Assembly (NCBI GenBank): GCA_036374175.1
Contig: DASUUH010000046.1
Span: 62,001 to 126,000 of the forward strand
Direction of reading: 5' to 3'
DNA: 64,000 nucleotides
From: JASLBX01 sp036374175
Lineage (GTDB): Bacteria > Actinomycetota > Actinomycetes > Jiangellales > Jiangellaceae
Shown here: piece after piece, positions 7,202 through 16,572 of the stretch
How positions within the stretch are numbered: the stretch's first letter is position 1
Layout of the letters: each line of letters begins with the position of its first letter
The notes under the pieces: generated by a model
What the model saw: the letters and a program-made list of their open reading frames with translations, nothing else
What the model was told of the DNA's origin: nothing
Databases searched by the model: none
Made by a program: the position numbers and the translations under genes

Positions 7202-7987
7202 CTAGCTCAGGTAGCCGTTCAGTACGCCGGCAAGCCCATCGTCGTCGACAGTGCCACAGACGTCGTCCGCGATCACCTTGACGTCGTCCGGCGCCTGACC
7301 CATCGCAACTCCGCGGCCGGCCCACGCGAGCATCTCGGTGTCGTTGTGGCCGTCGCCGATCGCAAGCACGTCGCTCTGGCGCACGCTGAGCTTCTCGCAG
7401 ACGGTGGCCAGCCCGGACGCCTTGGAGACACCTTCGGGCATGAAGTCCAGCCACGCCGTGTAGCCGATCGCGTAGTCGACGCCACGCAGGCCGGCGGCAT
7501 GCGCCAACTCGAAGAACTCCTGCCGATCGCCGTTCGGCAGCCTGGCCACGAGACGGGTCACAGGACCCTCCAGCAACTCGTCGTGGCTCACGACCGTTAT
7601 CCGGCCGTCGAGCTCACCGGGTGGGAACTCACCGGTCACCCGGTATCCAACGCCCAGTTGCTCGACCGCCAGCAGCGCGTCGGGCACGTGGTCGGTGAAA
7701 AACCGCACCGAATCCGTCGCGTCAAACGTGGCGACGTCGACCGGAACGCAGGCTGCGAGGTCCACCACAACGGCTCCGTTGGAGCTGACCGTAAAACCCG
7801 TCGTGAGCCCCAGGCGGTCGCACACGGGCAGCGTCGCGTGCATCGAGCGGCCGGTTGCGATCACGACGTGCACGCCCGAATCACGCGTTTTCAGGACGGC
7901 GTCGGAGACGGCAGGGGAAAGCGAGCCATCGAAGTTCAGGAGTGTGCCGTCGACATCGATCGCCGCGAGAGCGGGGCGCCAGGTCAT
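7202..7987 (-). CDS. Cof-type HAD-IIB phosphatase
   Basis: 261 aa. DxDGT motif at residues 10-14 (AIDVDGTLL), VVIATGRS as motif II, and GDGHNDTEML at ~205-214 with the acidic residues of motif IV. The Cof/YidA-type cap lies between them (~85-180). Such enzymes dephosphorylate sugar phosphates or cofactors such as flavin or PLP precursors. The gene overlaps the stop of serS by 4 nt (ATGA at 7984-7987), so it is co-translated with serS, a pairing common in actinobacteria. Confidence 0.92.
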   Translation of the reverse strand: MTWRPALAAIDVDGTLLNFDGSLSPAVSDAVLKTRDSGVHVVIATGRSMHATLPVCDRLGLTTGFTVSSNGAVVVDLAACVPVDVATFDATDSVRFFTDHVPDALLAVEQLGVGYRVTGEFPPGELDGRITVVSHDELLEGPVTRLVARLPNGDRQEFFELAHAAGLRGVDYAIGYTAWLDFMPEGVSKASGLATVCEKLSVRQSDVLAIGDGHNDTEMLAWAGRGVAMGQAPDDVKVIADDVCGTVDDDGLAGVLNGYLS

Positions 7988-9243
7988 GTCACCGGTTCGA
8001 GGAGCCTGCGCCCGCCCAGGTACGGTCGCAGCGCCTCCGGAACGTGTACCGAACCGTCGGGCTGCTGGTGGTTCTCCAGGATCGCGACGATCCAGCGCGT
8101 GGTGGCGAGCGTGCCGTTGAGCGTGGCCACTGTGCGAGTGCCGTTGTCGGTGCGTTCACGGATGCCGAGCCGGCGCGCCTGGAACGTGGTGCAGTTGGAC
8201 GTGGAGGTCACTTCCATGTACCGCCCCTGGGAGGGCAGCCAGGCCTCGCAGTCGAACTTGCGGGCCGCGCTGGAGCCGAGGTCGCCGGCGGCGACGTCGA
8301 TCACGCGGTACGGGATTTCCACAGCGGCCAGCATCTCCTCTTCCCAGGTGAGCAGGCGCCGGTGTTCGTCCCGGGAGTCTTCCTCACGGCAGTAGGAGAA
8401 CATCTCAACCTTGTGGAACTGGTGGACGCGAATGATCCCCCGAGTGTCGCGTCCGTGAGATCCTGCCTCCCGGCGGTAGCAGGCCGACCAGCCGGCGTAC
8501 CTGATCGGGCCGTCGGCCAAGTCGATGATCTCGTCGGCGTGATACCCGGCCAGCGGTACCTCGCTGGTGCCGACCAGGTACAGGTCGTCAGCCTCGAGCC
8601 AGTACACCTCTTCGGCATGGGCGCCGAGGAACCCGGTACCGCCCATGATCTCCGGACGGACGAGAGTCGGCGTGATCACCGGCGTGAACCCGTTTTCGAT
8701 GGCCTTGGACATGGCCAGGTTCAGCAGGCCCAACTCAAGCTGCGCGCCTACTCCGGTCAGGTAGTAGAACCGCGAGCCGGACACCTTCGCACCCCGCGGG
8801 ACGTCGATGGCGCGGAGCAGCTCACCGAGTTCCAGATGATCCCGAACCTTCTCGAGCTGCGGCTTGTGGCCGACGTGCCGTAGCTCGACGAAGTTCTCCT
8901 CCCCACCGGACGGGACGCCTTCTTCGACCAGGTTGCCCGGCACGATAGCCAGCTGCTCTAACTCCCGCTGCGCCTCGTCCGCCGCCGCCTGTGCCTGCTT
9001 GACCTCATCGGCGAGCTGTTTCGCCTTGCCCAGCAACGCCTGCTTCTGCTCGCCCTGTGCCTTCGGGATCTGCTTGCTCAGCGATTTCTGCTCGGCTCGC
9101 AATGCTTCGAAACGAGACAGTTGCTCGCGCCGCGCCTCGTCGGCCGCGAGCAACTGGCTCACGATCTGGTCATCCTCACCACGCGCGCGCTGCGAGGCAC
9201 GCAGCCGGTCGGGATCTTCACGAATCACGCGTAAGTCGAGCAC
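7984..9243 (-). CDS. serS: seryl-tRNA synthetase
   Basis: 419 aa, full length. The N-terminal antiparallel coiled coil that binds the long variable arm of tRNA-Ser spans ~27-105 (rich in E, A, Q, L). The class II catalytic core follows, with TSEVPLAGYHADEIID, motif 2 with YRREAGSHGRDTRGIIRVHQ, and motif 3 near the C-terminus (NGTLATTRWIVAILE). It charges tRNA-Ser and supplies Ser-tRNA for selenocysteine where present. GTG 9243 is predicted leaderless (TACGCT at 9250-9255). It is followed by the overlapping HAD-IIB gene. serS close to pheA is also seen in mycobacteria. Confidence 0.98.
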   Translation of the reverse strand: MLDLRVIREDPDRLRASQRARGEDDQIVSQLLAADEARREQLSRFEALRAEQKSLSKQIPKAQGEQKQALLGKAKQLADEVKQAQAAADEAQRELEQLAIVPGNLVEEGVPSGGEENFVELRHVGHKPQLEKVRDHLELGELLRAIDVPRGAKVSGSRFYYLTGVGAQLELGLLNLAMSKAIENGFTPVITPTLVRPEIMGGTGFLGAHAEEVYWLEADDLYLVGTSEVPLAGYHADEIIDLADGPIRYAGWSACYRREAGSHGRDTRGIIRVHQFHKVEMFSYCREEDSRDEHRRLLTWEEEMLAAVEIPYRVIDVAAGDLGSSAARKFDCEAWLPSQGRYMEVTSTSNCTTFQARRLGIRERTDNGTRTVATLNGTLATTRWIVAILENHQQPDGSVHVPEALRPYLGGRRLLEPVT

Positions 9244-9249
9244 TGGGTC

Positions 9250-9255
9250 AGCGTA
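9250..9255 (-). promoter_or_regulatory. -10 hexamer TACGCT for leaderless serS mRNA
   Basis: On the minus strand TACGCT is followed by 6 nt and then the GTG of serS. No Shine-Dalgarno fits in the remaining space. Confidence 0.55.
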
Positions 9256-9283
9256 TCCGTCCGCGGCTCACCTAGTCGCGTCA

Positions 9284-10225
9284 CTATCCCCGACCGCGGA
9301 GCGTCGCGAGCCATTCGGCGGCGGATGCAAACGTCTCGTTGGACGTGCCGTGGCTCATCGTCGGTGCGACGCCGTCGGCCCTCGGGTAGGAACCGAGGAA
9401 GCGCACCTCCGCGCAGATCCGGTGCAGACCCATCAGCACCTCTCCGACTCGGGCGTCGGCCAAGTGTCCCTCGGCATCGACCGCGAAGCAGTACTTGCCT
9501 ATCCCACTGCCGGTCGGCCGTGACTCGATCCGGGTCAGGTTGACGCCGCGGGTCGCGAATTGCTCGAGGATCTCCAGCAGCGCGCCGGGATGGTCGTCCC
9601 TGATGAACGCCACCAGGCTGGTCTTGTCGGCTCGGGTTGGGGCCGGGGGCGGACCAGGTCGGGTCACGAGGACGAACCGGGTCATCGCGTCAGGGTTGTC
9701 GCCGATTCCCTTGGCCAGGGTGTCGAGCCGGTAGTGATCTGCGGCCACCGCGGCCGCGATCGCCGCGTCATAGGACCCGTCGGCTCCTTCGTCCCCGTTG
9801 GCGACCATCGCGGCGGCCGCGGCGGTGGACGCAGTCAGGTACACCTTGGCCTCGGGCAACTTCTCAGAAAGCCACTGCCGGCACTGCGCCTCGGCGACGG
9901 GATGCGTCACGATTCGCTCGACGGCGCTCAACGCGGTTCCGGGCCGGGCCAGCAGGGCGAACTCGACGGGCAGCAGCACTTCCCGGGCGATCATCAGTGG
10001 CTCGCCTCGAATCAGCTCGTCGAGTGTGGCGTTCACCGACCCCTCGACCGAGTTTTCGAGCGGTACGACTGCGCCGTCGACATCACTGGACCGGACCGCA
10101 TTCAGTGCCTCGGGCACGCTCGGAAACGGCAGCAACCTCTCTCCCACACCCGGCAGGCACCGAGCGGCAGCCTCGGTGAAGGTCCCTTCGGGTCCGAGGT
10201 AGGCGTAGCGTGACTTGCTGAGCAC
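9284..10225 (-). CDS. pheA: prephenate dehydratase
   Basis: 313 aa. The dehydratase domain (SRYAYLGPEGTFTEAA to DAMTRFVLV, ~5-195) includes the catalytic Thr-Arg-Phe motif. The ACT regulatory domain is at ~205-285 (LVAFIRDDHPGALLEIL, IESRPTG), where phenylalanine binds. It converts prephenate to phenylpyruvate in phenylalanine synthesis. I chose GTG 10225 over the upstream TTG at 10249 because TAGGCT ends exactly 7 nt upstream of it. It diverges from larB, with both promoters inside the 51-bp gap. Confidence 0.96.
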   Translation of the reverse strand: MLSKSRYAYLGPEGTFTEAAARCLPGVGERLLPFPSVPEALNAVRSSDVDGAVVPLENSVEGSVNATLDELIRGEPLMIAREVLLPVEFALLARPGTALSAVERIVTHPVAEAQCRQWLSEKLPEAKVYLTASTAAAAAMVANGDEGADGSYDAAIAAAVAADHYRLDTLAKGIGDNPDAMTRFVLVTRPGPPPAPTRADKTSLVAFIRDDHPGALLEILEQFATRGVNLTRIESRPTGSGIGKYCFAVDAEGHLADARVGEVLMGLHRICAEVRFLGSYPRADGVAPTMSHGTSNETFASAAEWLATLRGRG

Positions 10226-10232
10226 GATGGCC

Positions 10233-10270
10233 AGCCTAGCCAGCAACAACGGCGCGGCGGCGATTACCGT
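10233..10270. promoter_or_regulatory. back-to-back leaderless promoters for pheA and larB
   Basis: Minus-strand TAGGCT (10233-10238) is 7 nt before the pheA GTG; plus-strand TACCGT (10265-10270) is 6 nt before the larB GTG. The two -10 elements are 26 bp apart, so the polymerases would overlap on the DNA and may exclude each other. Confidence 0.55.
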
Positions 10271-10276
10271 AGGTGG

Positions 10277-11028
<752 letters not shown>

Positions 11029-11032
<4 letters not shown>

Positions 11033-12216
11033 TCGGTTGGCTGGACTGCTCCTCCGGGGTGGCGGGAGACATGCTGCTCGCCGCCCTCGTGGATGCCGGC
11101 GCCGACATCGCGGCCATGCAGGCGGCCGTCGACGCGGTGAGCCCCGAACCGATCCGCCTTCGCAGCGAACAGGTCCGGCGCGGCGGGCTGCGGGCGACCC
11201 GGGTCCATGTCGTGGCACCGGAGTCGAGCTCGCACCGCAAGTGGACCGACATCCGTGAGTTGCTCGACCGAGCCCCGCTCGATCCAGCCGTCCGCAACCT
11301 GGCCGTCGCGGCGTTCACCCGGCTCGCCGACGCCGAAGCTCAAGTGCACGGCACCGAGCCCGGTCAGGTTCACTTCCACGAGGTGGGCGCACTCGATGCG
11401 ATCGCCGACGTCGTCGGTTTCGCGGCTGGTTTCCAGTCTCTGGGCCTGGACCGGGTTACGGCATCGCCAGTGGCCGTCGGCTCGGGCTCCGTTTCGACCA
11501 GCCACGGCTTGCTGCCGGTGCCGGCACCAGCGGTCGTAGAACTGCTCAAGGACGTTCCGAGTCAAGGCGGTGCCGCGGGTGTTGAATTGGCAACGCCGAC
11601 CGGTGCGGCGCTGCTCACCAGCGTGGCGGCCGGGTTCGGCGACCAGCCTCCGATGCGAACCCGGCGGCAAGCGTTCGGTGCAGGCGGCCGGGAGCTCGAC
11701 GACCGGCCGAACGTCGTCCGGCTGCTGGTCGGCGAACCAGTCGGGCGTGCCAGTTCCGCCCCGACGGCCACGACGGCGGTTGTCCTTGAAGCCAACGTCG
11801 ACGACCTCGACCCGCGGATATGGCCCACGGTCCTGACCAAGTTGCTCGCCGCAGGTGCGTCGGATGCCTGGTTGGTGCCGATCCTGATGAAGAAGGGCCG
11901 CCCGGGCCAGACGCTGTGCGTGCTGGCCGACGCCGAGGTGGTGGACCGGCTGCGAGCGGTCATGTTCGCTGAGACGACGACGATCGGGCTCCGCGAGACG
12001 ACAGTGGTCAAGCGGGCGTTGAGCAGAACCGAACATTCCGTGGAGGTCGACGGCGAGCACATCCGCATCAAGACGGCCACACTGGATGGCGTGATCGTCA
12101 ACGCCCAGCCCGAGTACGACGACGTTGCCGCCGCCGCGGAGGCGATCGGGCGCCCGATCAAGCAGGTGATGGCGGCGGCGAACGCGGCCATCCGCCAGGC
12201 AGGGCTGGCGCCGTGA
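11029..12216 (+). CDS. larC: nickel insertion protein LarC (single uninterrupted frame)
   Basis: 395 aa, beginning MIGWLDCSSGVAGDM from GTG 11029, which overlaps the larB stop. LarC is the CTP-dependent cyclometallase that inserts nickel into the pincer cofactor. VHFHEVGALDAIADV (~120-135) and LEANVDDLDPR (~252-262) are family landmarks. In some lactobacilli larC is split by a programmed frameshift; here both halves are in one frame. The downstream membrane-protein gene again overlaps by 4 nt (GTGA). larE and larA are not in this window. Confidence 0.93.
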
Positions 12217-14522
12217 GACCGACCCGATCAGTCCGGGCCACCCTGCTGGCCGCCGCAGTCGCGGCTACGACGATCGCAGGATTGGTAGCCGGAACCTCCG
12301 CCACCGCTAGTCCGCCGTCTGCCAGTCCGGCAGTGGCCGACGAACATGGCCAACCGGCTGAGACCGGCGTGGTCCTCGTGGGCGTGCCAGGGCTGGCATG
12401 GCCGGACGTGACGGCCGAGGACATGCCGACCCTGTACGAACTCGCCGGCAGCCATGCGACCGCGTCGCTGAGCGTGCGCACCATTAGGTCGCGGACCTGC
12501 ACGGTCGACGGCTGGCTGTCGCTGGGGGCGGGTCGCCGGGCCACCGACGTCACCGACACCATCGGCGACGGCACGTTGGACCGGTTCTGCCGCCAGCCGC
12601 CGACGCCGGACGAATCCGCCGGCGGTGCCATGCAGGTGTGGGGGTGGGCCGAGTTGGCGGCGGCGCAGGAGGAGCAGGATTACGGCACGGTGATCGGCCT
12701 GCTCGGTCAACGGATCAGACAAGCCGGTTCGTGTTCGACCGCGGTCGGGCGTGGGGCTGCACTCGCGCTTGCCGACACGTCAGGACGGGTCGACCGATAT
12801 CTTCCCGAAGTCGACGACCTCACCCGCCAGCACATCGCCGACTGCCCGGTGTCGGTCGTCGATCTCGGTGTATTGCCGGTGTCGAGCCCCGCACCGGAAA
12901 AGGAGGACGAGCCTTACTTCGACGAGCGGCGAGCCGCTGCGCAAACGCTGGACGCCGAGCTAGCTGATCTGATCGAAATCCTGCCCGACAATGTGGCGCT
13001 ACTCATCGCAGGCGTGGCCGACAGCGCGCCCGGCCCGGTCCCTGAACCGGACGAGCCGCTCCAAATAGCTCCCTCCGGCTTGCGTGTCGCCGTGGCCGCC
13101 GGTCCGAAGCCGGACGGTTCGCCGTACGGGCCGAGCTGGCTGTCGTCGAGGTCGACCAAATGGACCGGTCTGGTCCAGCTGATCGACATCCATGCAACGC
13201 TGGCCGCATATGCGGGCGTCCCCGATCCGGCGGCCGGTACCGTCGGCGGGCCCTGGCGGGTCGACGGCGCACACCCCGGCACTTCCGCCGCGACCATCGA
13301 CCAGCTTCTCGGCGTGGATCGCGCCACCCGGGTGTTCCGGACCCAGTCAGGGCCGTTCTTCCAGCTGCTCGGCATCGGCCAGGTGCTCTTCTTCGGCGGC
13401 GTGCTGCTATGGCTGCGGTTCCGGCCCCGTCACCGGTCTACCGTGCTGCGGCTGGCCCAGGGTTTTGCGCTCGTGGTGGCCGCCTTCCCGGTTGCCTCGT
13501 TCATCGCCAATGTCGCGCGGTGGTGGCGGTTCGAACGGCCCGGAACGGTGCTGTGGCTGACTATCTTCGCGCTTACGCTCGCCCTGGCGACGATCGCGCT
13601 GGCCGGACCGTGGCGGCGCCGCACGTACGGCCCGCCGGGCGTACTAGCCGCGATCACGGCGACCGTGCTTGGCGTCGATGTCTGGACTGGCGGACACTTG
13701 CAGCACCTGAGCCTGCTCGGCCTTTCGCCGGTGGTGGCTGGGCGGTTCTTCGGGTTCGGCAACATCCCCTTCGCGATCTTCGTCGCATCAGCCCTCATCG
13801 CCACCGCCGCGCTCGTGCAGTGGCTCCGCGAACGCGGCCATTCCGACCGGGTGACCACCCTGACGGCCACCCTCATCGGCGTCGCGGCCGTCGCAACGAT
13901 GGGCGCGCCCTGGGCGGGCGCGAACTTCGGCGGCACGCTGTCGACCCTTCCCGGTTTCGCCCTGCTGGTCATCGGCATCTCCGGCGCCAGAGTGACGATC
14001 CCGCGGGTGGCCCTGGCCGGGCTGGCCGGCGTGGCCCTCGTGCTTTTGGTCGCCTGGCTGGACTGGCTCCGCCCAGCCGCAAGCCGGACGCACTTCGGCA
14101 GCTTCTTCGCCGATCTTCTCGATGGCCAGGCGTGGACCGTCGCCTCCCGCAAAGCCCGCGCATCGTTGGGCACACTCCAACGCTCGCCGTACTACGGGTG
14201 GCTGGTGCCGATCGCCTACATCGTCCTCGTCTGGCTGGTCCGAGGTGCCGGGGTCGGGGGCATGCGGGACCTGCACCAACGCTGGCCGGTGCTGCGGTAC
14301 GCCATCTGGGGCAGCCTGCTGACCGGCGCGATCGGCTTTGCGACCAACGACTCAGGGATCATCATCCCGGCGCTGCTGCTCACGACGGGAATCCCGCTCG
14401 TGGTCAGCGCCGTGGCGCACGCCCGCCGATCGTCGGGCGAACCCCCCGAACCGCCAACGCGCGCAGCACGTGCAGCCACTGCCGGCCCCGATGCACCTGC
14501 GAACGCCAGTCGGTCCCGGTGA
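12213..14522 (+). CDS. large membrane protein with extracytoplasmic alkaline-phosphatase-like domain
   Basis: 769 aa. A signal/anchor segment (~8-32) is followed by an extracytoplasmic domain (~50-375) opening with VVLVGVPGLAW, similar in style to alkaline-phosphatase-superfamily domains, where a Thr or Ser nucleophile follows (candidate TIRSRTC). About eight to ten hydrophobic helices follow (~385-735), then a basic cytoplasmic tail. It is the third gene of the larB-larC unit. The last 119 nt overlap the antisense glycosyltransferase gene. This architecture is a conserved actinobacterial membrane protein of unknown function; a cell-envelope role with the neighbouring glycosyltransferase is inference. 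Confidence 0.85.
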   Translation: MRPTRSVRATLLAAAVAATTIAGLVAGTSATASPPSASPAVADEHGQPAETGVVLVGVPGLAWPDVTAEDMPTLYELAGSHATASLSVRTIRSRTCTVDGWLSLGAGRRATDVTDTIGDGTLDRFCRQPPTPDESAGGAMQVWGWAELAAAQEEQDYGTVIGLLGQRIRQAGSCSTAVGRGAALALADTSGRVDRYLPEVDDLTRQHIADCPVSVVDLGVLPVSSPAPEKEDEPYFDERRAAAQTLDAELADLIEILPDNVALLIAGVADSAPGPVPEPDEPLQIAPSGLRVAVAAGPKPDGSPYGPSWLSSRSTKWTGLVQLIDIHATLAAYAGVPDPAAGTVGGPWRVDGAHPGTSAATIDQLLGVDRATRVFRTQSGPFFQLLGIGQVLFFGGVLLWLRFRPRHRSTVLRLAQGFALVVAAFPVASFIANVARWWRFERPGTVLWLTIFALTLALATIALAGPWRRRTYGPPGVLAAITATVLGVDVWTGGHLQHLSLLGLSPVVAGRFFGFGNIPFAIFVASALIATAALVQWLRERGHSDRVTTLTATLIGVAAVATMGAPWAGANFGGTLSTLPGFALLVIGISGARVTIPRVALAGLAGVALVLLVAWLDWLRPAASRTHFGSFFADLLDGQAWTVASRKARASLGTLQRSPYYGWLVPIAYIVLVWLVRGAGVGGMRDLHQRWPVLRYAIWGSLLTGAIGFATNDSGIIIPALLLTTGIPLVVSAVAHARRSSGEPPEPPTRAARAATAGPDAPANASRSR

Positions 14523-15138
14523 CGCGGTGGTGTAGCGGAACCTCGACCTCGCGGATTCGGTAACCCTCGCGAAGCAGGTCGATCGTCAGGCCGACTTCGA
14601 CGCCGAACCCCCCGGCCAGCGGCAGGGCAGCGTCGAAGGCAGCCCGGGTAATGCACCGTTGCCCCGACAGCGGTTGCGCCGGGCTCCAGCCAGTCGCCCG
14701 TTCGATACCGGCACGCGCCAGCTTGACCACGAATCCCCGGCCGCCGCCTTCGGTTCGCTGGGCTGGCAGCGTGGCGATCGTCATGTGGACTTCGCCGGCC
14801 AGCACCGGTTCGATGAGGGGGCCGGCCTTGGCCGCAGTGTCCTCAAGGTCGGCGTCAAGGAAGAGCATTGCCCGTGGTGCGGCGCCTTCTCTGGTCTCGA
14901 TGAGCCGGAGCGCGCTCGCGCCGGTTTCCATGGCGGCTGCCTTGCCACGGTTGCGGGAGTGCTGCACCACGGTCGCTCCGGCGCTCGAAGCGGCAGCGGC
15001 GGTCCGGTCGGTCGAACCGTCGTCGACGACGAGAACGAGGTCGACATGGGGCAGTGTCAAGGCCGCCGAAACGGTAGCCGCGATCCGTCGCTGCTCGTCC
15101 TTGGCCGGTATGACAACGGCAACCCGGTTGTGAGTCAC
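14404..15138 (-). CDS. family 2 glycosyltransferase
   Basis: 244 aa. GT-A fold signatures: VAVVIPAKDEQRRIAATV at the N-terminus, LVVDDGSTDRTAA (~36-48), the metal-binding FLDADLED (~90-97) and GQRCITRAAF followed by GFGVEVGLTIDLL near 165-190. This resembles glucosyl-3-phosphoglycerate or dolichol-phosphate-mannose-type synthases; the acceptor is unknown. No membrane helix. The GTG start is predicted leaderless (TAGTGT 6 nt upstream). It converges on, and overlaps by 119 nt, the membrane-protein gene. Confidence 0.92.
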   Translation of the reverse strand: MTHNRVAVVIPAKDEQRRIAATVSAALTLPHVDLVLVVDDGSTDRTAAAASSAGATVVQHSRNRGKAAAMETGASALRLIETREGAAPRAMLFLDADLEDTAAKAGPLIEPVLAGEVHMTIATLPAQRTEGGGRGFVVKLARAGIERATGWSPAQPLSGQRCITRAAFDAALPLAGGFGVEVGLTIDLLREGYRIREVEVPLHHRVTGTDWRSQVHRGRQWLHVLRALAVRGVRPTIGGRAPRR

Positions 15139-15144
15139 GCCGCG

Positions 15145-15186
15145 ACACTACCGATCCGACGCGTCTTTCACACTGCGCCGTACCCT
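15145..15186. promoter_or_regulatory. divergent leaderless promoters for the glycosyltransferase and arcA
   Basis: Minus-strand TAGTGT (15145-15150) is 6 nt before the glycosyltransferase GTG. Plus-strand TACCCT (15181-15186) is 6 nt before the arcA GTG at 15193. Both lie in a 54-bp gap. Confidence 0.55.
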
Positions 15187-15192
15187 CTGTAC

Positions 15193-16416
15193 GTGACGAC
15201 GAACACCCGTGACCGGCTCGGTGCGGACTCGGAGGTAGGCCGGCTCCGGACCGTCCTGCTGCACCGGCCCGGCGCCGAGCTACAACGCCTGACCCCGCGT
15301 AACAACGACAAGCTGCTGTTCGACGGCATCCCATGGGTGGGCCGAGCCCAGGAGGAACACGACGCATTCGCCCAGACGCTCCGCGATCACGGGGTCGAGG
15401 TCCTCTATCTGGCCGATTTGCTGGCCGAAACCCTGCGGATTCCCGCAGCCAGAGACGACTGTGTTGCCGCCGTCCTCGACGACCCCCGCCACGGCGACAC
15501 GCTCCGGTCGGAACTTCGGTCGCACCTCGATGGTTTGCATCCAGACGACCTTGCGGGCGTGCTCATGGCGGGCTTGGCCCACGAAGAGCTCCGCGGCGGT
15601 CGCGGGCTCACCTACGCACTCATGGACCGGCACGACTTCGTCATAGACCCCCTGCCCAACCTGCTGTTCACCCGCGACTCCAGTGTGTGGATCGGAAATC
15701 ACGCCGCCATTACCAGCCTGGCCATGCCCGCTCGCCGCCGTGAGACGACGCTGACCAGTGCGATTTTCACCCACCATCTCCGATTCGCCGGTACGCCGCA
15801 CGTGTACGACTCGGGGCTGGAGTCGCTCGAGGGCGGCGACGTGCTGCTGCTCGCGCCGGGGGTACTGGCCGTGGGCACGGGTGAACGCACGACGCCGGCC
15901 GGCGTGGAGCGGCTGGCGAGGCGGGCCTTCGACGACGGGCTGGCACGCACCGTGTTGGCCGTCCCGATCGCGCAGGAGCGCGCGACCATGCACCTCGACA
16001 CCGTGTGCACCATGGTGGACGTCGACACGGTCCTGATGTACCCGAACGTCGCCGATGAGTTGGTCGCGATAGCCCTCACGCCGGGCGATGACGGCGTTGA
16101 GGTCGCCCCACCGCAGCCGTTCCTGGTAGCGGCGGCCAAAGCGATGGGCATCGATACGCTGCGCATCATCGACACCGGGCTGGATCCGATCACGGCCGAA
16201 CGCGAGCAGTGGGACGACGGCAACAACACTCTGGCCATCGGCCCGCGTCTTGCGGTCGCCTACGAACGGAACGTCGAGACGAACGCCCGCTTGGAAGAGG
16301 CGGGCATCGAAGTGCTCCGCATAGCCGGCAGCGAACTGGGCTCCGGCCGCGGCGGGCCACGGTGCATGTCGTGCCCGATAAGCCGAGATTCGCTCCCTTT
16401 GGGTGATGCGGCCTAA
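15193..16416 (+). CDS. arcA: arginine deiminase
   Basis: 407 aa. All guanidino-modifying landmarks are present: LRTVLLHRPG near the N-terminus, PNLLFTRDSSVWIG (~153-166), LESLEGGDVLLL with catalytic Glu/Asp, MHLDTVCTMVD with catalytic His (~270) and RGGPRCMSCP with the nucleophile Cys391. It converts arginine to citrulline and ammonia in the cytoplasm. No arcB, arcC or arcD neighbours exist here, so it is not part of a local fermentation operon; pH or nitrogen functions are possible. The start is fixed by the -10 at 15181 and the family N-terminus; the longer frame from 14659 is rejected. Confidence 0.96.
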   Translation: MTTNTRDRLGADSEVGRLRTVLLHRPGAELQRLTPRNNDKLLFDGIPWVGRAQEEHDAFAQTLRDHGVEVLYLADLLAETLRIPAARDDCVAAVLDDPRHGDTLRSELRSHLDGLHPDDLAGVLMAGLAHEELRGGRGLTYALMDRHDFVIDPLPNLLFTRDSSVWIGNHAAITSLAMPARRRETTLTSAIFTHHLRFAGTPHVYDSGLESLEGGDVLLLAPGVLAVGTGERTTPAGVERLARRAFDDGLARTVLAVPIAQERATMHLDTVCTMVDVDTVLMYPNVADELVAIALTPGDDGVEVAPPQPFLVAAAKAMGIDTLRIIDTGLDPITAEREQWDDGNNTLAIGPRLAVAYERNVETNARLEEAGIEVLRIAGSELGSGRGGPRCMSCPISRDSLPLGDAA

Positions 16417-16494
16417 ACGCGAATAACCACCGCCAAAAAAAGTTCGCCTCACAACTTTCATCCGCAGTGCTGGTGGGAGTAGCCTCGCTAGGTA

Positions 16495-16538
16495 GGCCCC
16501 GGCCGGTCGCGCTTCCCCCGTCGCGATCGTCCGGGGCC
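16495..16538. terminator. weak GC-rich hairpin between convergent arcA and the SEC-C gene
   Basis: GGCCCCGG (16495-16502) pairs with CCGGGGCC (16531-16538) around a 28-nt loop, without a T-tract. It lies in the 156-bp gap between convergent genes. Nothing else is evident in the gap apart from an A-rich run at 16434-16441. Confidence 0.35.
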
Positions 16539-16572
16539 GTTCTGGTGGCCATGGTGGCCAGGCGAAATGCCC

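Noticed and set aside
13160..14563. 467-codon plus-strand frame inside the membrane-protein gene
   Set aside because: Arg/Pro-rich off-frame product without motifs; the hydrophobic helices are in the frame from 12213.
15280..16461. 393-codon minus-strand frame opposite arcA
   Set aside because: No recognisable domain, and arcA has every catalytic motif on the other strand.
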